64,000 bases of DNA from Bog-756 sp963718405 (GCA_963718405.1 CAVQYZ010000003.1:1-64000); one strand, 5' to 3'; counted from the stretch's first letter, positions 40,887 through 50,672 are shown. Numbers and translations are program-made. The notes: generated from the letters alone by a model not told the origin.

Positions 40887-42526
40887 TGGACGCCACCTCG
40901 CACTTCCCGTTCCTCACCGTCCTGATCCTGGTACCGGCCATAGGTGCCGCCGTGGTGGCGCTGATCCCGAGGCGCCTGGTCTCGCCCCACTTCCACGAAG
41001 GGCTCGGCGCCCTGGTGGCGGTGTTCACCCTGGCCCTGGCCGCGGTCATCGCCGGTCAGTTCAAGGTGGGCGACGGCGGCTATCAGATGGTCTCCGACCA
41101 CATCTGGGCCAAGCAGCTGGGCATCCACTGGTCCCTCGGGATCGACGGGATCTCGCTGTTCTTGGTGGTGATGACGGCGGTGCTCTTCCCCATCGCCCTG
41201 CTCGGGGCCCGGGTCCGTCGGGATCCCCGGACCTTCGTGGCCTGGGTCCTGCTGTTGGAGGCGGCCTGCCTGGGCAGCTTCGTCTCGCTCGACCTGGTGC
41301 TGTTCTTCTTGTTCTTCGAGCTGACCCTGGTGCCGTCGTACTTCATCATCGCCGGCTGGGGCTACGCCCGCCGGGGTTACGCCGCCATCAAGTTCTTCAT
41401 CTACACCTTCGCCGGCTCGGCCTTCTTGCTGGTGGGCATCTTGTCCGTGGCCTTCTTGCACCACTCCCAGACCGGGGTGCTGACCTTCGAGCTGCCCGCC
41501 CTCGTCCACACCCACCTGTCGGGGACCGAGGGTGTGTTGCTGTTCCTGGCCTTCACGGCGGCCTTCGCTGTCAAGGCCCCCATCTTCCCGTTCCACACCT
41601 GGTCGCCCGACGCCTACGCCGAAGCCCCCACGGCCGGTGCGGTGCTGTTGTCGGCGGTCATGGCCAAGCTCGGCACCTACGGCATCGTCCGCTTCGACCT
41701 CAACCTCTTCCCCCAGGCCACCCGGACCCTGGCCCCCTGGCTGTTGACGCTGGCGGTGATCGGCATCCTGTACGGGGCTCTGGTGGCCTGTGCCCAACGG
41801 GACCTCAAGCGGTTGCTGGCCTACTCGTCCCTGGCCCAGATCGGGTTCATCGTGCTCGGGACCTTCGCCCTCAACAGCCAGGGCCTGACCGGAAGCGTCC
41901 TCCAGATGGTCAACCACGGGCTGATCATCGCCACCTTGTTCATCGTGGTCGGCTGGATCTACGAGCGCCGTCGCAGTTGGCAGGTCACCACGCTCCGCGG
42001 CCTGCAGTCACCGGCCCCGGTGATGGCCGGGGTCTTCACCGTGGCCATGCTGGCCTCCATCGGTGTCCCCGGGCTCAACGGGTTCGTGGGCGAGTTCCTC
42101 ATTCTGATCGGGACCTTCACCGCCCACCGGTGGTGGGCGGTGGTGGCGGTCATGGGGGTCATCGTGGCGGCCATCTATCTGTTGTGGGCCTACCAGCAGG
42201 TCTTCCACGGGAAGCCCACCGAAGAGGACACCGCCCGGACCCGTGACCTGGGCTGGAGCGAGCGGCTCATCATCGCCCCCCTGATCATCCTCATCGTGGC
42301 CCTCGGGGTGTTCCCCAAGCCGGTGCTCGACATCATCACCCCGTCGGTCGACCAACTGGTCATCCACGTGGACAAGGTGACCAACACCCCCGTCCCGGCC
42401 AGCGTCACCCAGGGAGCGGCGCTGCCCAAGGCCACCCATCACCTGTCCGTCCTGGCCCTGAGCGCCCCGAGGGATCCGGTCGGGGTGGTGCCGACCGTGT
42501 GGCCGGCTACGAGAGGGGAACCGTGA
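40886..42526 (+). CDS. nuoM: NADH-quinone oxidoreductase subunit M
   Basis: A 546-residue NuoM. About 14 membrane helices with WSLGIDGISLFLVVMTAVLF, LVLFFLFFELTLVPSYFIIA (conserved Glu), AVKAPIFPFHTWSPDAYAEA, TAGAVLLSAVMAKLGTYGIV, QRDLKRLLAYSSLAQIGFIV and MVNHGLIIATLFIVVGWIYE. It is the second antiporter-like proton pump of complex I. ATG 40886 overlaps the nuoL stop. The C-terminal tail of about 45 residues is polar, and the stop TGA 42524-42526 overlaps the nuoN ATG. Confidence 0.97.
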   Translation: MDATSHFPFLTVLILVPAIGAAVVALIPRRLVSPHFHEGLGALVAVFTLALAAVIAGQFKVGDGGYQMVSDHIWAKQLGIHWSLGIDGISLFLVVMTAVLFPIALLGARVRRDPRTFVAWVLLLEAACLGSFVSLDLVLFFLFFELTLVPSYFIIAGWGYARRGYAAIKFFIYTFAGSAFLLVGILSVAFLHHSQTGVLTFELPALVHTHLSGTEGVLLFLAFTAAFAVKAPIFPFHTWSPDAYAEAPTAGAVLLSAVMAKLGTYGIVRFDLNLFPQATRTLAPWLLTLAVIGILYGALVACAQRDLKRLLAYSSLAQIGFIVLGTFALNSQGLTGSVLQMVNHGLIIATLFIVVGWIYERRRSWQVTTLRGLQSPAPVMAGVFTVAMLASIGVPGLNGFVGEFLILIGTFTAHRWWAVVAVMGVIVAAIYLLWAYQQVFHGKPTEEDTARTRDLGWSERLIIAPLIILIVALGVFPKPVLDIITPSVDQLVIHVDKVTNTPVPASVTQGAALPKATHHLSVLALSAPRDPVGVVPTVWPATRGEP

Positions 42527-44238
42527 TGATCACCCCACTGCTGATGAGCGCGGCTCCGACCATCCACACGCCACACGTCGACTACCTGAGCATCCTGCCC
42601 ATGCTCATCATGATCGGCGGGGCTCTGGCCCTGATGGTGGTGTCTTCGTTGTTCCGCAAGATCCTGGGCGTGGGGTCGGGCACCCTCATGGCCGTGGTGG
42701 TGTCGATCGCCGCACTGGTGGCGGCGCTGTTCCAGTGGGATCACGTGGTCACGCACGGCCCCTCGGTCACCATCGCCGGCGCTATCGCCTACGACGGATT
42801 CGACGTCTTCGTCCAGATCGTGGTGTCCATCGGACTGCTGCTCACCGCCCTGGTCGGGGACGGCTACCTGCGGCGTGAGGGGGTGGAGGGTCCGGAGTTC
42901 CACGTCCTGGCCATGATGTCGGCCTCCGGGGCCATGATGATGGGAGCGGCCAACGACCTCATCGTGGTGTTCTTGGGCCTCGAGATCATGTCCATCGCCC
43001 TGTATGTGCTGGCGGCGTTCAACCACAAGCGGGCCGAGTCCGGCGAGGCCGCCCTCAAGTACTTCGTACTCGGGGCGTTCTCCTCCGCGGTGTTCGTCTA
43101 CGGCATCGCCCTGGTCTACGGGGCCACCGGTTCGACCAACCTGCCCCAGATCGCCAACTACCTGGCCAACAACGTGGTGGCCTCCAACGGGGTGCTGCTG
43201 GGAGGGCTGGCCCTCCTACTGGTGGGCTTCGGCTTCAAGATCGCCGCGGTGCCGTTCCACATGTGGTCGCCCGATGTCTACGAGGGCTCGCCCTCGCCGG
43301 TCACCGGGTTCATGGCCGCGGTGGTCAAGGTGGGGGCGTTCGCCGCGCTGTTGCGGGTCTTCGTCACGTCGTTCAGCACCGTGCGGACCGATTGGCAGCC
43401 GATCATCTGGGCCCTGGCCATCCTCAGTCTGGTGGTCGGGGCGGTACTGGCCCTGATGCAGACCAACGTGAAGCGGATGATGGCGTACTCGTCGATCAAC
43501 CATGCCGGCTTCATCCTGCTCGGCGTGGAGGTGGCCAACACCCAAGGCGTGTCGGCCGCCCTCTACTACCTCTTCACCTACGTGTTCATGGTCATCGGAT
43601 CGTTCGCCGTGATCACCGTGATGTCCCGGGACGGCGATCACGGGAACCAGATCAGTGACTACCGGGGGCTGGCCAAGCGCCAGCCGCTGCTGGCCCTGGC
43701 CTTCGCCGCCCTCCTGCTGGGCCAGGCCGGGATCCCCTTCACCACCGGGTTCCTGGCCAAGTTCGGGGTGGTGGGGGCGTCGGTGGACTCCCACGCCTAC
43801 ACGCTGGCCACGGTGGCCATGGTGTCGGCGGCCATCGCCGCCTTCTTCTACCTCCGGGTGGCGGTCACCATGTACTCCCCGGTGGGACAGATCGGGGACA
43901 CCGGAGGCGACGATCGAGACGATGCCGACTGGGGGGATCTCGCCGGAGCTCCGTCTGGCTCCACGAGCCCGACGGATGCCCCGGCCGGCGTGGCCCCGGC
44001 CGGCGCCTCGGCCGCCAGCGAGGTCGATCCGCCCGACAGCGTCTACGACCGTGTGGCCAGCCTCCAGACCCTCACCGATGCGCCGCCGAGCGACTCGGTG
44101 GTCGACCGGGGCCTCGTTCCCGTCCCCTGGCTGACCTCGCTGGTCATCGGGATTTCGGTGGCCTTCACCGTGGTGTTCGGGATCATCCCCGGACCGATCC
44201 TGGACTTCGCCCACCAGGCCACGCTGCTCTTCCCCTGA
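42526..44238 (+). CDS. nuoN: NADH-quinone oxidoreductase subunit N with hydrophilic insertion
   Basis: A 570-residue NuoN, the third antiporter-like subunit. Landmarks: DLIVVFLGLEIMSIALYVLA (Glu of the proton path), KRAESGEAALKYFVLGAFSS, AVPFHMWSPDVYEGSPSPVT, GFMAAVVKVGAFAALLRVF, NVKRMMAYSSINHAGFILLG and GIPFTTGFLAKFGVV. Between the last two membrane helices, residues about 452-528, lies a hydrophilic insert rich in Asp, Ala, Pro and Ser that E. coli NuoN lacks. GTG 42523 is an alternative start with AGGGGAA ahead. It is the last nuo gene; a LapA-like gene follows after about 80 bases. Confidence 0.97.
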   Translation: MITPLLMSAAPTIHTPHVDYLSILPMLIMIGGALALMVVSSLFRKILGVGSGTLMAVVVSIAALVAALFQWDHVVTHGPSVTIAGAIAYDGFDVFVQIVVSIGLLLTALVGDGYLRREGVEGPEFHVLAMMSASGAMMMGAANDLIVVFLGLEIMSIALYVLAAFNHKRAESGEAALKYFVLGAFSSAVFVYGIALVYGATGSTNLPQIANYLANNVVASNGVLLGGLALLLVGFGFKIAAVPFHMWSPDVYEGSPSPVTGFMAAVVKVGAFAALLRVFVTSFSTVRTDWQPIIWALAILSLVVGAVLALMQTNVKRMMAYSSINHAGFILLGVEVANTQGVSAALYYLFTYVFMVIGSFAVITVMSRDGDHGNQISDYRGLAKRQPLLALAFAALLLGQAGIPFTTGFLAKFGVVGASVDSHAYTLATVAMVSAAIAAFFYLRVAVTMYSPVGQIGDTGGDDRDDADWGDLAGAPSGSTSPTDAPAGVAPAGASAASEVDPPDSVYDRVASLQTLTDAPPSDSVVDRGLVPVPWLTSLVIGISVAFTVVFGIIPGPILDFAHQATLLFP

Positions 44239-44320
44239 ACGGTCCCCGCCCCTGACGGCCGCCCCGGGTACTCTCGCTGAGGCGAACGCCCGGTGGAGCG
44301 CCGGGCGGAAGGAGCAGGTC

Positions 44321-44596
44321 ATGGCCAGGTCCGACAGAGCGGCGAGCCCGGATACGCCGGGCAAGAAGCGTCAGAACCGGGACAACACCCGGATCGTGGT
44401 GGCGGTGGTGGTCCTGGTGCTCCTCATCGCCTTCGTCCTCGACAACCGGAACACCGTGCCGATCGGGTTCGTCTTCTTCCACGTCGACATCAGGCTGATC
44501 TGGGTGCTGCTCATAGCAGCCTTCCTCGGTGCCCTGGTCGACCGGCTGGTGATGATCATCGTGCAACGCCGGAGGGATCGGACAGAAAACCGGTGA
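44321..44596 (+). CDS. LapA-domain small membrane protein
   Basis: A 91-residue protein from ATG 44321, with GGAAGGAGCAGGTC upstream as ribosome-binding site. After a basic N-terminus come two membrane helices: IVVAVVVLVLLIAFVLDNRN, TVPIGFVFFHVDIRLIWVLL and the second helix through AAFLGALVDRLVMII, with a basic end QRRRDRTENR. The N-x-x-x-V-x-(I/V)-x-F and the following aromatic pattern match the LapA (DUF1049) domain, known in proteobacteria for aiding lipopolysaccharide assembly. Actinobacterial members have no known role. It may be read through from the nuo operon, but a short GC-rich hairpin (44287-44308) lies between. Confidence 0.8.
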   Translation: MARSDRAASPDTPGKKRQNRDNTRIVVAVVVLVLLIAFVLDNRNTVPIGFVFFHVDIRLIWVLLIAAFLGALVDRLVMIIVQRRRDRTENR

Positions 44597-44694
44597 AGAA
44601 CAGAGACCGGTGAGTTCGAGGGTAGCGGCGCGGGGGCTGTCAGCAGGGTAGGGCGACGGGAGCATGGCGGCATCGGGAGTGGAATGATGGTCGG

Positions 44695-46086
44695 ATGAGG
44701 CAGTCCACCCCTGAGGAGCGAGCCGCATTCGGGCGTGACGCCAGGTCCAAGGTGCCGCGGGCCCGCCACGGCGAGTGGGTGGCGCCGACCGATCGGACCG
44801 ACCCGTTGGCCATCCTGGCCCTCCAGGCCACGACCCGGGTGCCCGATCTGGTACCGATCCGGTACGGCCGGATGGCCGAGTCGGCCTTCGCCTTCTACCG
44901 CGGCGCGGCGGCGGTGATGGCCGCCGACATGGCCCACGAGGAGCAGACCGGTCTCGAGACTCAGTTGTGCGGGGACGCCCACCTCATGAATTTCGGGACC
45001 TTCGCCGCTCCCGACCGGACCCTGCTCTTCGACGTGAACGACTTCGATGAGACCATCCCCGGACCCTTCGAGTGGGACATCAAGCGGTTGGCCGCCAGCC
45101 TCGAGATCGCCGCCCGGAGCCGGAACTTCGACCTGGCCACCCGGACCTCCATCGTGGAGCGGAGTTCCAGTGCCTATCGCCTGGCCATGGCGGAGTTCGC
45201 CGGCATGCGCGACCTCCAGATCTGGTACTCCCGGTTGGACGGCCCCGCCATCATGAATCGATGGGGCAGTGAGGTCACCACCAGGATCCAACGGACCTTC
45301 GACCGCGCCGTCAGCAAGGCGCAGTCGAAAGACCATCTGGCCGCCCTGGCCAAACTGACCGTGGAAGTCGACGGCAAGCTGCGCTTCATCGACAATCCCC
45401 CTCTCATCATGCCGGCCGAGTCGCTGTTCACCGACGTCTACGCCAAGCAGAGCCTGGACAACCTCTACGACGCTCTGACCCAGTACCGCCATACCCTGTC
45501 CGGCGACCGTCAGCGACTGTTGGAGAAGTACGAATTCGTCGATCTGGCCCGCAAGGTGGTCGGGGTGGGCAGCGTGGGCACCCGGTGCTGGGTGGCGCTG
45601 TTCTTGGGCCGCGACAACGGGGATCCCTTGCTCCTCCAGATCAAAGAGGCCGAGGCCGCGGTGGGCGAGCCGTTCCTCGGGAAGAGCGAGTACTCCCATC
45701 ACGGCGAGCGGGTGGTGCAGGGCCAGCGCCTCATGCAAGGGGCCAGCGACATCTTCCTCGGATGGGACCGGTTCACCGCACCGGACGGGATCACCCGAGA
45801 CTTCTACCTGCGCCAGCTGTGGGACGGGAAGGGCTCGGCGGTGGTCGACCAGATGGAGCCGGGGGGAATGGGGGTCTACGCCGAGCTGTGCGGGTGGACG
45901 CTGGCCCGAGCCCACGCCCGGGCCGGCGACCCCATCGCCATGGCTTCGTACCTGGGCAAAGGTGATCGCTTCGACCGGGCCATGAGCCAGTTCGCCGGTT
46001 CGTACGCCGACCAGAACGAGCGGGACTTCGGGGCTTTGACCCGGGCCATCGCCGACGGCCGTATCGAGGCCACCACCGGAGTCTGA
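44695..46086 (+). CDS. DUF2252-family protein
   Basis: A 463-residue protein of normal family length. DUF2252 features: VPIRYGRMAESAFAFYRGAA, the kinase-like active-site region LCGDAHLMNFGTFAAPDRTL followed by FDVNDFDETIPGPFEWDIKR, LAASLEIAARSRNF, VGVGSVGTRCWVALFLGRD, and a C-terminal part with GWTLARAHARAGDP. The GDAHxxNF and FDxNDFDE blocks resemble the catalytic and metal-binding loops of aminoglycoside/homoserine-kinase-like enzymes, but no activity is established. It stands alone between the LapA-like and glutamate decarboxylase genes; an inverted repeat GGGCCAC/GTGGCCC follows the stop (46091-46119) and may act as a terminator. Confidence 0.85.
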   Translation: MRQSTPEERAAFGRDARSKVPRARHGEWVAPTDRTDPLAILALQATTRVPDLVPIRYGRMAESAFAFYRGAAAVMAADMAHEEQTGLETQLCGDAHLMNFGTFAAPDRTLLFDVNDFDETIPGPFEWDIKRLAASLEIAARSRNFDLATRTSIVERSSSAYRLAMAEFAGMRDLQIWYSRLDGPAIMNRWGSEVTTRIQRTFDRAVSKAQSKDHLAALAKLTVEVDGKLRFIDNPPLIMPAESLFTDVYAKQSLDNLYDALTQYRHTLSGDRQRLLEKYEFVDLARKVVGVGSVGTRCWVALFLGRDNGDPLLLQIKEAEAAVGEPFLGKSEYSHHGERVVQGQRLMQGASDIFLGWDRFTAPDGITRDFYLRQLWDGKGSAVVDQMEPGGMGVYAELCGWTLARAHARAGDPIAMASYLGKGDRFDRAMSQFAGSYADQNERDFGALTRAIADGRIEATTGV

Positions 46087-46210
46087 GCCGGGCCACGCCC
46101 AGTACATCCCGGTGGCCCATGGCTACGACCGCAGCGAAGCGATTCGTCTTCCACTGTCTTAACCCTTAACCATCAAGAGCAGTTTCACCATCAAATGAGG
46201 AATGAGGACA

Positions 46211-47611
46211 ATGCCCTTACACAAGCGAGTGTCCCTGCGAGACGAGCTGAACGATTCGATCTACGGCGGCAAGGATCTGCTGACCACCCTGCCGTCCCAT
46301 CTGTTCCCGCCCGGAGAGATGCGTCCCACCGATGCCTACCAGGCCATCGCCGACGAGCTCCTGTTGGACGGCAACGCCCGCCAGAACCTGGCCACCTTCT
46401 GCCAGACCTGGGAGGAGCCCCAGATCCACAAGTTGATGGATCTGTCCATGGACAAGAACATGATCGACAAGGACGAGTACCCCCAGACGGCGGAGATCGA
46501 GCGTCGGTGCGTCCAGATGCTGGCCGACCTGTGGAACGCCCCCGAGGGGTTCGAGGCCGTGGGGTGTTCAGCCATCGGCTCATCCGAAGCCTGCATGCTG
46601 GGAGGGATGGCCGCCAAGTGGCGCTGGCGGGCCAAGCGCCAGGCCGAAGGGAAGCCCACCGACAAGCCCAATATGGTGTGCGGCCCGGTCCAGGTGGTGT
46701 GGCACAAGTTCGCCAAGTACTGGGACGTCGAGATGCGGGAGATCCCCATGTCGCCCGGGAAGTACTGCATGGACGTCGAGCAGATGCTGGAGCGGATCGA
46801 CGAGAACACCATCATGGTGGTCCCCACCTTCGGGGTGACCTACACCGGTGTCTACGAGCCGGTCCTCGAGCTGTCCAAGGCCCTCGACAAGCTGGCCGAA
46901 GAGACCGGTCTCGATGTCGACATCCACGTGGACGGGGCCAGCGGGGCCTTTCTGGCTCCCTTCTGTGCCCCCGACATCGTCTGGGACTTCCGGATCCCCC
47001 GGGTCAAGTCCATCAGCACCTCGGGCCACAAGTTCGGGCTGGCGCCGCTCGGGGTCGGGTGGGTGTTGTGGCGGGACCAGGCGGACCTGCCTGACGATCT
47101 GATCTTCCATGTCACCTACCTGGGCGGGGACATGCCGGTGTTCCAGATCAACTTCTCGAGGCCGGCCGGCCAGATCGTGGCCCAGTACTACAACTTCGTG
47201 CGGCTGGGGATGGAGGGTTACAAGAACGTCCACGACGCCTGCTACGCCACCTCCAAGTACCTGGCCGAGGAGATCGCCAAGCTGGGTCCCTTCGAGATGC
47301 TGTGCGACGGCAACCCACTCACCGGGATCCCCTCGGTGGCCTGGCGGATCCGGGAGGGGGCGGATCCGGGCTACACCCTCTACGACGTGGCCGACCGACT
47401 GCGGGTGCGAGGGTGGCAGGTGCCGGCCTACCCCCTGACCGGCTCGGTGTCCGACATCTCGGTGCAGCGGATCCTGGTGCGCCAGGGCGTCACCCGCGAC
47501 CTCTGCTTCCTACTGCTCGACGACGTCAGGCAGTCCATCGAGCACTTCGCCAAGCACCCGGTGTCGGTGGCCATGACCAAAGAGGAGTCGGGCGGCTTCA
47601 GCCACCTCTGA
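46211..47611 (+). CDS. gad: Glutamate decarboxylase
   Basis: About 466 residues of a PLP-dependent group II decarboxylase. ATG 46211 is preferred because GAGGA lies nine bases upstream (46197-46201); ATG 46202 is an alternative. Features: LPSHLFPPGEMRPTDAYQAI, NLATFCQTWEEPQIHKLMD, GCSAIGSSEACMLGGMAAKW, MVVPTFGVTYTGVYEPV, VDGASGAFLAPFCAPDIVWD and the PLP lysine in STSGHKFGLAPLGVGWV. The QTWxEP and DGASGxF motifs are specific to glutamate decarboxylases. It turns glutamate into GABA and CO2, consuming a proton. No GABA antiporter is adjacent; a ClC gene lies 1.2 kb away on the other strand, a combination with a possible acid-resistance role. Confidence 0.93.
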   Translation: MPLHKRVSLRDELNDSIYGGKDLLTTLPSHLFPPGEMRPTDAYQAIADELLLDGNARQNLATFCQTWEEPQIHKLMDLSMDKNMIDKDEYPQTAEIERRCVQMLADLWNAPEGFEAVGCSAIGSSEACMLGGMAAKWRWRAKRQAEGKPTDKPNMVCGPVQVVWHKFAKYWDVEMREIPMSPGKYCMDVEQMLERIDENTIMVVPTFGVTYTGVYEPVLELSKALDKLAEETGLDVDIHVDGASGAFLAPFCAPDIVWDFRIPRVKSISTSGHKFGLAPLGVGWVLWRDQADLPDDLIFHVTYLGGDMPVFQINFSRPAGQIVAQYYNFVRLGMEGYKNVHDACYATSKYLAEEIAKLGPFEMLCDGNPLTGIPSVAWRIREGADPGYTLYDVADRLRVRGWQVPAYPLTGSVSDISVQRILVRQGVTRDLCFLLLDDVRQSIEHFAKHPVSVAMTKEESGGFSHL

Positions 47612-47652
47612 GCGCACTGGCTCCGTCCCGGTAGCCGGCGCGGTGCCCCCGG

Positions 47653-48805
47653 CTAGGGCTTGGTGCCCGGCTCCCAATCCACCTTGATCGGCCGTCCCAG
47701 GATGAGCCGGGGTCGACCAACCCGGGCCGGCCGGTCGGTGGTCCACTCGGCTGCCGGGGCCATGGTGAGGCCGGCCAGCCCGCGCAGGGCCTGGTCGTAC
47801 CCGGATCTGATCCAGGCGAACCGTCTCCAGCACATCTCGCGCTGGTCCTCGGGCACCGACAGCAGTGACTGCAGCCGGTCCAGGGCCGCCAGGTACTCGG
47901 CTTTGGTCACACTCACCGGCGGGGGTTCCTCCGACGCCCGGCCCACCAGGGAGACCAGCAGATCCGATGGCTGGATCGGGAGCCCGACCGACATGCCGAT
48001 CCTCACCAGGGAGGGCGACCCGTAGGCCACGGCCATCATCGGTCCCTTGACGTTCTCCAGCGTGTGGTCCTCGGCCGTGAAGTCCGACGCCGACAGGAGC
48101 AGGGCGGCGCCATCGAGCATGCTGCCCACCGAGGCCACCCACGACAGGCCCGGTGAGGACTCGGGGAAATAGCACAGCGCCGGAAAGGCGGTGTGGGTCT
48201 GGTCCAGCTCGAGCAACCAGACTCGAGGCGGTCTGCCACAGGTCCGGACCGTCCAGGGCCCCCAGTCGTTGGAGGTTGGAGAGTAGGTCGATCGGCGACG
48301 GGGGAGTTCCGGCGAAGGGACGCAGCACGTTGATCCCCTTGTCCCTCTCGTGGTGGGCCGAGTAGATGGTGGGCAGGTAGCTGATCAGCAGAGCCACCAG
48401 GCCGAGTCCGATGGTGGCCTCGATGAAGGTCAGCCAGATCCGGCTGGTTCCGGCCGGCTCGGCGAAGCCCAGGGTGAACAGAGATGAACCACTGACTTCG
48501 AAGGATCGCTGGACCGATCCGGTCTTGACCCCCCAGAAGATGAAGGTGAATCCGATGGTCACGCTGATCATCCACACCAGCGGCAGGCTGACCAGAGCAA
48601 TCGGCGCGTAGAGCGCCCGGAGGTTGTCCTGGCGTGCCGAGTTCCGCCACCGGTGCACCAGGATCCGATCGGCCACGGCGAACACGCAGCGGGCGATCCG
48701 GGTGAAGCCGTCGCGGGGGAGTACCACCGTCTCCAGCGCCGAGATCAGCACCGCCATGACCAGCACCACGCCGAAGAGAGCCGCAATGACGTGGACGACG
48801 ATCAC
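47653..48805 (-). CDS. Ion-channel-like membrane protein (one frameshift)
   Basis: From GTG 48805 the frame reads an N-terminal membrane helix (VIAALFGVVLVMAVLISALE), a second (LVSLPLVWMISVTIGFTFIF), a pore-like loop SSLFTLGFAEPAGTSRIW and an inner helix IEATIGLGLVALLISYLPTI, followed by a cytoplasmic domain. Near 48220 one base shifts it to the frame LELDQTHTAFPALCYFPESS, SVGSMLDGAALLLSASDF, which ends at 47653. Joined length is about 380 residues. The helix-pore-helix plan resembles two-helix potassium channels, but the filter is TLGFAEP instead of T-V-G-Y-G-D, so ion selectivity cannot be assumed. It lies 40 bases after the ClC gene on the same strand and is probably co-transcribed. Confidence 0.75.
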
Positions 48806-48845
48806 CGGTGGTGGCCCTTCCGGTGCGGGTCGGTCACGATCACCC

Positions 48846-50366
48846 TCAAGTGGTGGCCGTCGAAGCAGGGGCGGCCGTCGGTGGCGGGGTGATGGGCCCG
48901 GTGGTGGTGTCGGGCGAGGGAGAGTTGCCTTTCCGCTTGAGATCGGCGGGTGTCTGGGGGAGCCAGGCGGTGAAGGCGTAGGCCACCACCACCGCCACGA
49001 TGACCAGGGGCAGGACGGCCACACCGTCGCTGAACAGGAGCAAGGTGGCCAGCAATGTGGCGGTCATGGGCAGCTTCAGCATCACCGTGCACATAGACCC
49101 GATGCCCATGGCCACCGCCGGCACCAGGGGCAGGCCCGGCAGGTGCGATGCGGCCACGCCCACGGCCGCCCCGATGAACATGGAAGGGAACACCGGCCCT
49201 CCCCGGAAGCTGGACAGGGAGAGGGCGTACGCCAGGCCCTTGCACGCCGCCAGCAGCACCAGGGCCCCGACCGTCCAGCCCGCGGCGTGCTGCACCAGAC
49301 CGGGCAGGGCCGACTGTCCCGAGAACAGGACTTCGGTGTAGGCCCGGCCCGATCCTTCGGCGAAGGCGATGGCCAGAGCGGCCACGCCCAGGCCGACCAC
49401 CGGCGTCAGCACCAGCTTGCGCGGCGCCACCAACGGCAGCACGGCCAGGCTGATCAGTCGGATCATCGTGCCCAGCAACGAAGCAACGACGCCGAAGACC
49501 AGAGCCCACCCGAACATGCCCACCGTAGGGTGGTCGAAGGGGGGAAGCCCGGGGATGGCCAACGAGAAGGTGCCGAAGCCGGTGAGCGAGTTGAGCCCGA
49601 CGAAGATCAGTGAGCCCACCCCGGCGGCCAGCAGGCCCGGTACCAGTACCAGGCCCAGCACCGGACCTCCGATGCCCGATGCCTCCATCAACAGGAACGC
49701 CCCGAGGATGGGGGAGCCGAACAGGGTGCTGATGGCGGCGAAGCTCCCGGCCGCAGCGATCACCACGCCTGCGGTGGGAGGGGCATCCCGCTTGACCAGC
49801 TTGACGGCGAGGGCGCCCAGGCCCCCGCCCAAGGCAATGAGCGGGGCCTCCGGGCCCAGGACCACACCGAGGCTCAACGTGGTCAATGCGGCCAGTGCCA
49901 CACCGGCCAACTCTGACGCCGCCGGGGCGCCACCCGTTTTGAATCCCTCGGCCGGTATGTGCCCGGCCGTGCCCGGCAGGTACTCGATGGTGGCGGCCAC
50001 CAACACTCCGGATAGTGCCAGCACCGGTAGCGGCCACCACACCGGCACGGTCGAGAAGCCAAGCTCTTTGGGGAGGGACCCGAAGATCCACCCCTGTAAG
50101 AGGCCGACGAATTTGAGAAAGCCGTAGGACAGAGCGGACACCGGCACGCCGATGATGGCGGCCAGCACCAGCAGTTGCACGTAGCTCCGGCTCCGGAGCA
50201 TGTCCATGGGATCTGGTGCCGGAGCCTCGGCTTCAGCCGCAGTGGCCGCGCGCGCTCCGCAGCAGGCGGAGTGGCCGCAGCAGGCGGAGTGGGTGTGGCC
50301 GGTGTAGTCATAGGCCCGCCGGCACATCGGTCGGAATCCAGTCCGAGCCATGCCTGATACCGGCAC
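48846..50366 (-). CDS. ClC-family chloride channel or H+/Cl- antiporter
   Basis: Up to 506 residues. Conserved ClC parts: LGVVLGPEAPLIALGGGLGA (G-x-E/L-G-P-E, with Leu where transporters often have Arg-Glu), AAAGSFAAISTLFGSPILGA, FRGGPVFPSMFIGAAVGVAA, and AMGIGSMCTVMLKLPMTATL. About ten membrane helices. The first 53 residues, before MDMLRSRSYVQ, are unusual: HTHSACCGHSACCG repeats Cys and His, encoded by a tandem repeat of 18 bases near 50260-50300. Start choices are GTG 50366, ATG 50351 or ATG 50207; the last would remove the Cys/His region. The sequence GPEAP keeps the gating-glutamate position. The channel-like gene follows on the same strand. Confidence 0.88.
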   Translation of the reverse strand: MPVSGMARTGFRPMCRRAYDYTGHTHSACCGHSACCGARAATAAEAEAPAPDPMDMLRSRSYVQLLVLAAIIGVPVSALSYGFLKFVGLLQGWIFGSLPKELGFSTVPVWWPLPVLALSGVLVAATIEYLPGTAGHIPAEGFKTGGAPAASELAGVALAALTTLSLGVVLGPEAPLIALGGGLGALAVKLVKRDAPPTAGVVIAAAGSFAAISTLFGSPILGAFLLMEASGIGGPVLGLVLVPGLLAAGVGSLIFVGLNSLTGFGTFSLAIPGLPPFDHPTVGMFGWALVFGVVASLLGTMIRLISLAVLPLVAPRKLVLTPVVGLGVAALAIAFAEGSGRAYTEVLFSGQSALPGLVQHAAGWTVGALVLLAACKGLAYALSLSSFRGGPVFPSMFIGAAVGVAASHLPGLPLVPAVAMGIGSMCTVMLKLPMTATLLATLLLFSDGVAVLPLVIVAVVVAYAFTAWLPQTPADLKRKGNSPSPDTTTGPITPPPTAAPASTATT

Positions 50367-50672
50367 TGCCGTCGGCGGGACGACAGGCCGCTCGCCAGTC
50401 TGTGGCCGTCATCCGATCGGCACCCGGGCCCGACAGCGATCGCTGCTTGGTCATCGTGCGCCCGGGACCTCAGTTGCCGCAAAAACCATTGCGCCTAGGT
50501 GGTACACGGGCCTCCTTCAACCTACGCGGCGGATGCCAAATCAACCGCTCAGCTGGAGATTAGGTGCTTTCTGGCACCGACGCCGGATTTGACCCGATGG
50601 CTGTCGTGTTCGACCCCGGTCGCCGTCGCCGCGGCACCGCCCGTTGCACGAGGGCGCCGGTACAGTTGACGC
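50367..50672. other. Divergent intergenic region, about 300 bases
   Basis: This gap separates the ClC gene (leftward) and the membrane-protein gene (rightward). I see no gene, tRNA or convincing regulatory palindrome in it. It presumably holds the two divergent promoters. Confidence 0.5.
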
